From positions 15,728 through 79,727 of the forward strand of contig NZ_JAYVPL010000023.1 of assembly GCF_043757465.1 (NCBI RefSeq): a stretch of 64,000 bases of DNA. The letters are read 5' to 3'. Below are positions 59,192 to 64,000 of the stretch, one piece after another. The position numbers were made by a program, and so were the translations under genes. Origin of the DNA: Armatimonas sp043757465. Lineage in GTDB: Bacteria > Armatimonadota > Armatimonadia > Armatimonadales > Armatimonadaceae. The notes beneath the pieces are model-generated. The model was not told where the DNA came from, searched no databases, and saw nothing but the letters and a program-made list of their open reading frames with translations. Numbering within the stretch: the stretch's first letter is position 1; each line of letters opens with the position of its first letter.

Positions 59192-61486
59192 ATGGCAAGA
59201 TCGCTCATCATCGTGGAATCACCCGCAAAAACCAAGACCCTTAAAGGATTTCTGGGCCCGGACTATAAAGTAGAGGCCAGCATGGGCCATGTCCGTGACC
59301 TCCCCAAGTCCAAGCTATCGGTTGATATTGAGAATGATTTTGCACTGACCTACGAGCCGCTGACGGATCGTAAAGACGTTTTAAGCAAGCTCGCGGCGGC
59401 GGCCAAGGGCTGCGACACCATCTACCTCGCCTCAGACCCTGACCGCGAGGGCGAGGCAATCTCCTGGCATATTGCGGCGGCGCTCAAGCTGCCCAAGTCG
59501 CGGATCAAGCGCATTGTCTTCAACGAGTTTACCAAGTCCGCCGTTCAAGCCGCGCTCGCCAATCCGCGTGATATCAATCAGGATAAAGTGGAGGCGCAGG
59601 AGACGCGGCGGACACTGGATCGCCTGGTGGGCTACAAGATCAGCCCCCTGCTCTGGAAAAAAGTGCGCAAGGATCTCTCCGCCGGACGCGTTCAGTCCGT
59701 GACCGTGCGCCTGGTCTGCGACAGAGAGCGGGAGATTCTCGCGTTTGTGCCCGTGGAGTACTGGAGCCTCACGGCAAATCTTGCGCCCCAGACCGGCAAG
59801 AAGCAGACCTTCGATGCCAGCTTTGTTGGTTTTGAGGGCAAGAAGCTTGAGATCAAGACCGAGGAGCAGACCATGACGGTGCTTCAGGCGGTCGAGAAAG
59901 CCGCGTGGCAGGTTGCCAAGGTCAAGAAATCCGAGCGTCAGCGGCGGCCCTACGCCCCGTTTATTACGTCCACGGTCCAACAAGAGGCGGCGCGCAAGCT
60001 AGGCTTCACCAGTAAGCGCACGATGTCCGTGGCGCAGCAGCTCTACGAAGGAATTGACCTGGGCGGCGAGGCGGGCACTGTCGGGCTCATCACCTACATG
60101 CGCACCGACTCGACCCGTGTGGCGGGCGAGGCACAGACAGCGGCCAAGGAGTACATTGTCTCCACCTTTGGCAAGCCCTACGCCCCCGAGAAGTTCAATG
60201 TCTATAAGTCTAAAAATGCGGCTCAAGATGCGCACGAGGCAATCCGTCCCACCTACATCGCCCGTGATCCCGATGGCATCAAGACACGCCTCAACGCCGA
60301 TCAGTACAAGCTCTACCGGCTGATCTGGCTGCGTTTTATCGCCTCGCAGATGTCTCCCGCCGTCATGGATGTTGTGCAGGCGGATATTGAGGCTGCGAAG
60401 TACACGTTTCGCGCGACGGGCTCGACTATTAAGTTCGATGGTTTCTTGCGGGTCTACACCGAGGGCAAAGATAATCCTGCGCAGGTGGACGATGACGAGA
60501 AGCCGCCATTGCCGCCGCTGAATGAGGGCCAGCCACTGGATCTGCTCAAGCTCCTGCCCAAGCAGCACTTCACTGAGCCCCCTCCCCGCTTCACGGAAGC
60601 CACCCTGGTCAAGATGATGGAGGAGCAAGGAATCGGGCGCCCAAGCACCTACGCCTCGTTTATTTCCACTATCCAGGACAGAGGCTATGTCGCGCTCAAT
60701 GAGAAGAAATTTCAGCCAACTGATCTGGGCTTAGTGGTGACGGATTTACTGGTGCAAGCGTTCCCGCAAATTCTCGATGTCCACTTCACCGCGGGTATGG
60801 AGGAGCGCCTCGATGCTATCGAGGAGGGCAAGGAAACCCGTGTGGCGCTTCTCAAGGAGTTCTACGCGCCGTTTGAGAAGGCTCTAAAAGCCGCCGACGA
60901 GAACATGGGCAAGTTCGCCAAGGATATTGGCCGTCCCTGCCCGGAGTGCGCGAGCCCACTCGTGGAGAAGTTCAGCCGGTTTGGCAAGTTTATCTCCTGC
61001 TCAAACTACCCGACCTGTAAGTACAGCGAGAAAGTCGCCGCCGAGGGCGTTGATGGCGAGCCGGTGCCGGTTGCCGAGCCCGTGGTCTCCGAGATTCCCT
61101 GCCCGAATTGCAGCCGGCTGCTGGTGGAGAAGACGGGGCGCTTTGGTAAGTTTCTCGCGTGCCCGGGCTACCCCGAGTGCAAGTACATCCACAAAGATAA
61201 GGCGGAGGCCGTGTCTACGGGAGTGAAGTGCTTCGCGTGCGGCAAGGGTGAGTTTGTCGAGAAGCGTAGCCGAACCGGGATATTCTACTCCTGTAACCAG
61301 TACCCTGCCTGCAAGACCGCGCTGCCCGGCAAGCCTCTCACTGACCGCAAGTGTCCTCAGTGCGGTGGCCTGCTCCATGAGAAAGTCTTTAAAGGGCGGC
61401 TTACAGGAATCGGGTGTGCCAGTAAAGAGTGCGGCTACTCGGAGAGCATCAAGGCATCTCCAAAAGAAGAAACAGCCGAGGTCTAG
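59192..61486 (+). CDS. topA: DNA topoisomerase I
   Basis: A 764-aa type IA topoisomerase from ATG 59192 (MARSLIIVESPAKTKT), which relaxes negative supercoils. TOPRIM: Glu9 and SDPDREGE (Asp82, Asp84, Glu86). The catalytic Tyr302 is in GLITYMRTDSTRV. Further blocks: QEAARKLGFTSKRTMSVAQQ, RPSTYASFISTIQDRGYV, FTAGMEERLDAIEEGK. The C-terminus has four zinc-finger modules (CPEC...CSNYPTC, CPNC...CPGYPEC, CFAC...CNQYPAC, CPQC...CASKEC). Its 3' end forms the left arm of a terminator hairpin. Confidence 0.97.
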   Translation: MARSLIIVESPAKTKTLKGFLGPDYKVEASMGHVRDLPKSKLSVDIENDFALTYEPLTDRKDVLSKLAAAAKGCDTIYLASDPDREGEAISWHIAAALKLPKSRIKRIVFNEFTKSAVQAALANPRDINQDKVEAQETRRTLDRLVGYKISPLLWKKVRKDLSAGRVQSVTVRLVCDREREILAFVPVEYWSLTANLAPQTGKKQTFDASFVGFEGKKLEIKTEEQTMTVLQAVEKAAWQVAKVKKSERQRRPYAPFITSTVQQEAARKLGFTSKRTMSVAQQLYEGIDLGGEAGTVGLITYMRTDSTRVAGEAQTAAKEYIVSTFGKPYAPEKFNVYKSKNAAQDAHEAIRPTYIARDPDGIKTRLNADQYKLYRLIWLRFIASQMSPAVMDVVQADIEAAKYTFRATGSTIKFDGFLRVYTEGKDNPAQVDDDEKPPLPPLNEGQPLDLLKLLPKQHFTEPPPRFTEATLVKMMEEQGIGRPSTYASFISTIQDRGYVALNEKKFQPTDLGLVVTDLLVQAFPQILDVHFTAGMEERLDAIEEGKETRVALLKEFYAPFEKALKAADENMGKFAKDIGRPCPECASPLVEKFSRFGKFISCSNYPTCKYSEKVAAEGVDGEPVPVAEPVVSEIPCPNCSRLLVEKTGRFGKFLACPGYPECKYIHKDKAEAVSTGVKCFACGKGEFVEKRSRTGIFYSCNQYPACKTALPGKPLTDRKCPQCGGLLHEKVFKGRLTGIGCASKECGYSESIKASPKEETAEV

Positions 61487-61497
61487 TGCCTCGGCTG
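61473..61497. terminator. Terminator hairpin overlapping the topA stop
   Basis: 9-bp stem (61473-61481/61489-61497) with a 7-nt loop that contains the topA TAG. On the minus strand the stem is followed by TTTCTTCTTTT, so it mainly ends the convergent HTH gene transcript. Confidence 0.65.
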
Positions 61498-61502
61498 CTC
61501 AG

Positions 61503-62768
61503 TTAGCTCTGCGCCAGGGTGCGGGTGAGAAAAACAGCCTCTTCCGGTGGGAGCGGGATCAGGAATCCTTTGCCATTTGCCACGGGTCGGCTGGGCTGAA
61601 CATCCAACATGGAGAGAACAGCCATGATGCGCTCCCGCTCTATGGCACTGGCGACGGGTAAGCTCAATATCCCTAGTGCGCTTGTCTCGGCCTGTTCTAA
61701 AACCGCCTTGAGTATCCCCATGGAGCGCTTTGCCATTGCAGAGAGCGGGACAATCGGGCGGGGTGGGGTAACTTTGGGACGCGGTTGCCGTCGGACGGGA
61801 GGCGTCGCTTTTTTTGCCACGCGCTCCGCCTTTAGCCTCAGCTCCGCGCGGCGCTGATCCATCCCCTTCTGAAGGGCAACCTCCGCCTGTTCCGCTTGTT
61901 TCGCACGGGTCATCCAACGACTCACAGTGGACACATCGAGATCCAGTGCCCGCGCAATCCGAGAGAGGCTCCAATTATCACGGTGAAATGCGAGAGCGGC
62001 AAGTCGGTTTCCTACAGTGGCGTCTTCCTCAGGAGATAGATTCTGCGCGATCCAGAGCTGAATCGCTTCCTGATCCCGCACGATCTGTGAGTTCTTAGCT
62101 GCCTGACGCAGAGCACCTTTGGCGGCTCTGACGGCCTCAGGGCTTGGCTCACGAAGTCGGGGAGCAGGGCGAGGCACCTCGGGTTCTACAACCGGGATTT
62201 CCTCCTCCGGCTCAGAGGTACTCGAATCCCACTCTCCCACTTCCTCCTCTTTAAACAACGGTGTCCAAAGTTGCATCGTCGTGGGAAGATCTTTAACCAG
62301 ATTATACCATCGTGATAGTTTATGAGGAGTCAGACCAATCATCTCCGCAATCTCACGAGATTTCTTACCTTCTTGAAATTGCTGAACAACATACATCCGA
62401 ACCGCATTGTGATGTCTATCAAACTCTGTCAGTTCTTTTTGTACAACAATAGGAGGCTCTAGTATACTGTCTCGTTGTCGAATAGGAGGAAGAACTGACT
62501 GTTGAAAATTAGGAATAGAGGGAATCACAGGATTCGCCATATTCCCGATTTCTTCTTGAGGGATAAGTGCTAAAGGGCTTTCACCAAGCATCTGAGCATA
62601 GTGACGAAGAAGCTGAGGGACATATTCATCATCCTCAGCAAATATCTTCCGCTCTTCTTCGAGAATTTCTTCTTTCGATTGCGGTTTCCTAAGCGCTTGT
62701 CTTTGCCGTACTCGGCTGAGAACTTCTTGGCGGCGGCGAGGTAAAAACGCGGAATCAGACGTCATCAT
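61503..62768 (-). CDS. Protein with two helix-turn-helix segments, function unknown
   Basis: A 421-aa acidic-then-basic protein. The first HTH-like segment (about 132-162) reads EGKKSREIAEMIGLTPHKLS; the second (about 267-297) reads DNWSLSRIARALDLDVSTVS. They are joined by a Pro/Glu-rich linker (about 185-210), and a basic region (about 300-345) follows. There is no recombinase, sigma or effector domain. It may be a DNA-binding regulator or chromosome-associated protein. The N-terminal third is more AT-rich at DNA level than the rest. Confidence 0.65.
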   Translation of the reverse strand: MMTSDSAFLPRRRQEVLSRVRQRQALRKPQSKEEILEEERKIFAEDDEYVPQLLRHYAQMLGESPLALIPQEEIGNMANPVIPSIPNFQQSVLPPIRQRDSILEPPIVVQKELTEFDRHHNAVRMYVVQQFQEGKKSREIAEMIGLTPHKLSRWYNLVKDLPTTMQLWTPLFKEEEVGEWDSSTSEPEEEIPVVEPEVPRPAPRLREPSPEAVRAAKGALRQAAKNSQIVRDQEAIQLWIAQNLSPEEDATVGNRLAALAFHRDNWSLSRIARALDLDVSTVSRWMTRAKQAEQAEVALQKGMDQRRAELRLKAERVAKKATPPVRRQPRPKVTPPRPIVPLSAMAKRSMGILKAVLEQAETSALGILSLPVASAIERERIMAVLSMLDVQPSRPVANGKGFLIPLPPEEAVFLTRTLAQS

Positions 62769-62879
62769 ATACTATTTCTGCACAATTCTTGGCTTAGGGA
62801 GGAAAAGCCACTATCTTAGACACTCACTTAGCCCCGAAAGTTCCCGTGTCAAAGGTGTGTCAATACTTTATTTAGTATA

Positions 62880-63098
62880 TCATAGCCTATTTGACGGAAT
62901 CCTCTGATTGCTTCTTCGTAGCAAAACAAGGGAGAGTATCCCCCCGATGGGAAACAGCGCCATCCCCCAAAATAGTGTTTGCAGAGAGTCAGCCAGCTCG
63001 GGCCCCGCCCCGGACTGTGTGACATTTTGATACGCAGCGAGATCTACCAGCAAACCAAAACAGCAAAATACGAGACCGCCCCAGCCGACGATGCGCAT
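62880..63098 (-). CDS. Small two-helix membrane protein
   Basis: A 72-aa protein with two predicted membrane helices (about 5-24, GWGGLVFCCFGLLVDLAAY, and 41-60, LFWGMALFPIGGILSLVLL) and a basic tail. It starts 7 nt after the sugar isomerase stop, so it is probably the second gene of that operon. No family recognised. Confidence 0.55.
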   Translation of the reverse strand: MRIVGWGGLVFCCFGLLVDLAAYQNVTQSGAGPELADSLQTLFWGMALFPIGGILSLVLLRRSNQRIPSNRL

Positions 63099-63105
63099 AT
63101 CTGCC

Positions 63106-63861
63106 TCAGACCTTGCCCCAGGCTCTAAGGTTTTCGATACTAATTTGAATAGACTCCAGTGGTGTGAGGGGTGCCTGGCAGCTATCTTGTTCCACCATGT
63201 AGAACTTTGCTCCCGCCGCTTCCGCCGCCGCGAAGAGCGCCGGGTAGTCTACGGTCCCTGCCCCGACGGGCGCGAAGTTGCCTTGAGAGTCCATGTCCTT
63301 CAGGTGAACGAGGGGCACACGGCCAGAGAGACGCTTAAGATACTCGGGGATGTCTTGGCCGCCTTTTTTTACCCAGAACGTATCCAGTTCCGCCTGGACA
63401 TCAGGGGCAGCCTCGAAAAGCACGTCCAGTCCGGTCTTGTCCCCCTCGGAGAGATCGAACTCGAAGGCGTGGTTATGGTAGCAGAGAGTGAGTCCGGCAT
63501 CGGCATACTGCGGCGCGACCGCCGAGAGCTCCGCGCCCAGCTTCCGGTAGCCATCCAGCGACTCGGTGTAGGGCTTGCCGATCCACGGGACAATCACGTA
63601 GTCGTAGCCAAAGAGCTTGGCATCGGCGATTGCCTGCGCAGGGCTACCGATCACGGTGTCCACCCCAACATGGGCCCCGATTGCCTGAAGCCCATTGGCA
63701 TCCAGAAGTGCCTTGACCTCCGCCGCCGTCTTCCCTGCATACCCCGCCAGCTCGACACCTGCATAGCCAAGCCGCGCAACTGTGGCCAGTGTCCCCGCCA
63801 GATCGCGCTGTGCATCGTCGCGAACGGTGTACATCTGTAAACAAACCGGAATTTTCGTCAT
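63106..63861 (-). CDS. Sugar phosphate isomerase/epimerase (xylose isomerase-like TIM barrel)
   Basis: A 251-aa AP-endonuclease-2-type TIM barrel. VCLQMYTVRDDAQRDLAGTL at the start, LGYAGVELAGYAGKTAAEVK, LCYHNHAFEF (metal-ligand His), AELDTFWVKKGGQDIPEYL and VHLKDMD with final GTVDYPALF give the usual metal site. It interconverts sugars or inositols; the substrate is not readable. AAAAGGGC lies just before the ATG, and a promoter lies about 57 bp upstream. Confidence 0.92.
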   Translation of the reverse strand: MTKIPVCLQMYTVRDDAQRDLAGTLATVARLGYAGVELAGYAGKTAAEVKALLDANGLQAIGAHVGVDTVIGSPAQAIADAKLFGYDYVIVPWIGKPYTESLDGYRKLGAELSAVAPQYADAGLTLCYHNHAFEFDLSEGDKTGLDVLFEAAPDVQAELDTFWVKKGGQDIPEYLKRLSGRVPLVHLKDMDSQGNFAPVGAGTVDYPALFAAAEAAGAKFYMVEQDSCQAPLTPLESIQISIENLRAWGKV

Positions 63862-63917
63862 GCCCTTTTCTTCACCATCAGACCCTCTATTTCCTGCGGG
63901 TACCAGGGCCAGCGCAT

Positions 63918-63947
63918 CTATAATTGTGAATGCCGTCAGCCTGTCAA
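63918..63947 (-). promoter_or_regulatory. Probable promoter of the sugar isomerase gene
   Basis: On the minus strand: TTGACA (63942-63947), 18-nt spacer, TTATAG (63918-63923). The leader to ATG 63861 would be about 50 nt. From here to the window end I see no gene. Confidence 0.45.
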
Positions 63948-64000
63948 GGATTCCTCCTTTTGGCTCGCTTGAGCTACTTCAGGCATTGGGGTCTCAAGCA

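Noticed and set aside
1..64000. CRISPR arrays, insertion sequences, prophage or rRNA genes
   Set aside because: No regularly spaced repeats, transposase or integrase motifs, phage structural genes or rRNA-like stretches were seen on either strand.

Overview
The window reads as a chromosomal stretch from a free-living, moderately GC-rich bacterium. I see no rRNA, no complete tRNA, no transposase and no CRISPR array. The gene content fits Armatimonadota (Armatimonas-like) best: a YacL-type PIN/TRAM protein next to ispD, a GH109-like Gfo/Idh oxidoreductase, GH127, DUF1080 and DUF1552 proteins, Ig-repeat lipoproteins and SLH-type proteins. This is inference from gene families, since there is no 16S. 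Genes are tightly packed: many same-strand neighbours overlap by 4 nt, and several convergent genes overlap at their 3' ends.

Layout. 1-4.7 kb: partial PQQ-like beta-propeller protein, ispD, PIN/TRAM membrane protein, lone atpC, GT4 glycosyltransferase. 4.7-7.7 kb: four consecutive FKBP-type prolyl isomerase genes, the last degenerate. 7.8-10.6 kb: a two-component system and thioredoxin. 10.6-16.9 kb: Xaa-Pro peptidase, GH109-like oxidoreductase, lysS, sorbosone-dehydrogenase-like protein, RBBP9-like hydrolase. 16.9-18.1 kb: XRE regulator plus a DUF6932-type gene broken by a 32-bp tandem duplication. 18.1-26.6 kb: DUF1992, threonine aldolase, MoeB-rhodanese, ankyrin protein, NurA-like protein with a NarL-type regulator, DUF4476, YcaQ-like protein. 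26.7-30.3 kb: ABC exporter operon. 30.4-34.8 kb: carbohydrate genes (GH127, esterase, DUF1080, VOC). 34.9-35.8 kb: a thioredoxin-like gene with one in-frame TGA followed by a SECIS-like hairpin, probably a selenoprotein. 35.8-41.3 kb: RecF-like ATPase with two lipoprotein-carrier-like genes, ADP-ribosylglycohydrolase, DUF937, mgtE. 41.6-45.3 kb: a VWA operon with two paralogous coiled-coil membrane proteins. 45.3-52.4 kb: SLH, mreB, murA, then purE-M-R-purK, in which a BsuBI/PstI-like restriction-modification pair sits inside the purE-purK operon. 52.5-64 kb: alkD remnant, purA behind a terminator-bearing leader, DUF1552, rlmH, DarT-like orphan, topA, HTH protein, sugar isomerase.

Two window-wide patterns stand out. 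At least fourteen genes have a TANNNT -10 box only 5-7 nt before the start codon, which predicts leaderless mRNAs. Seven short tandem duplications (units 13-32 bp) occur in genes, at stop codons or between genes; one destroys a reading frame.
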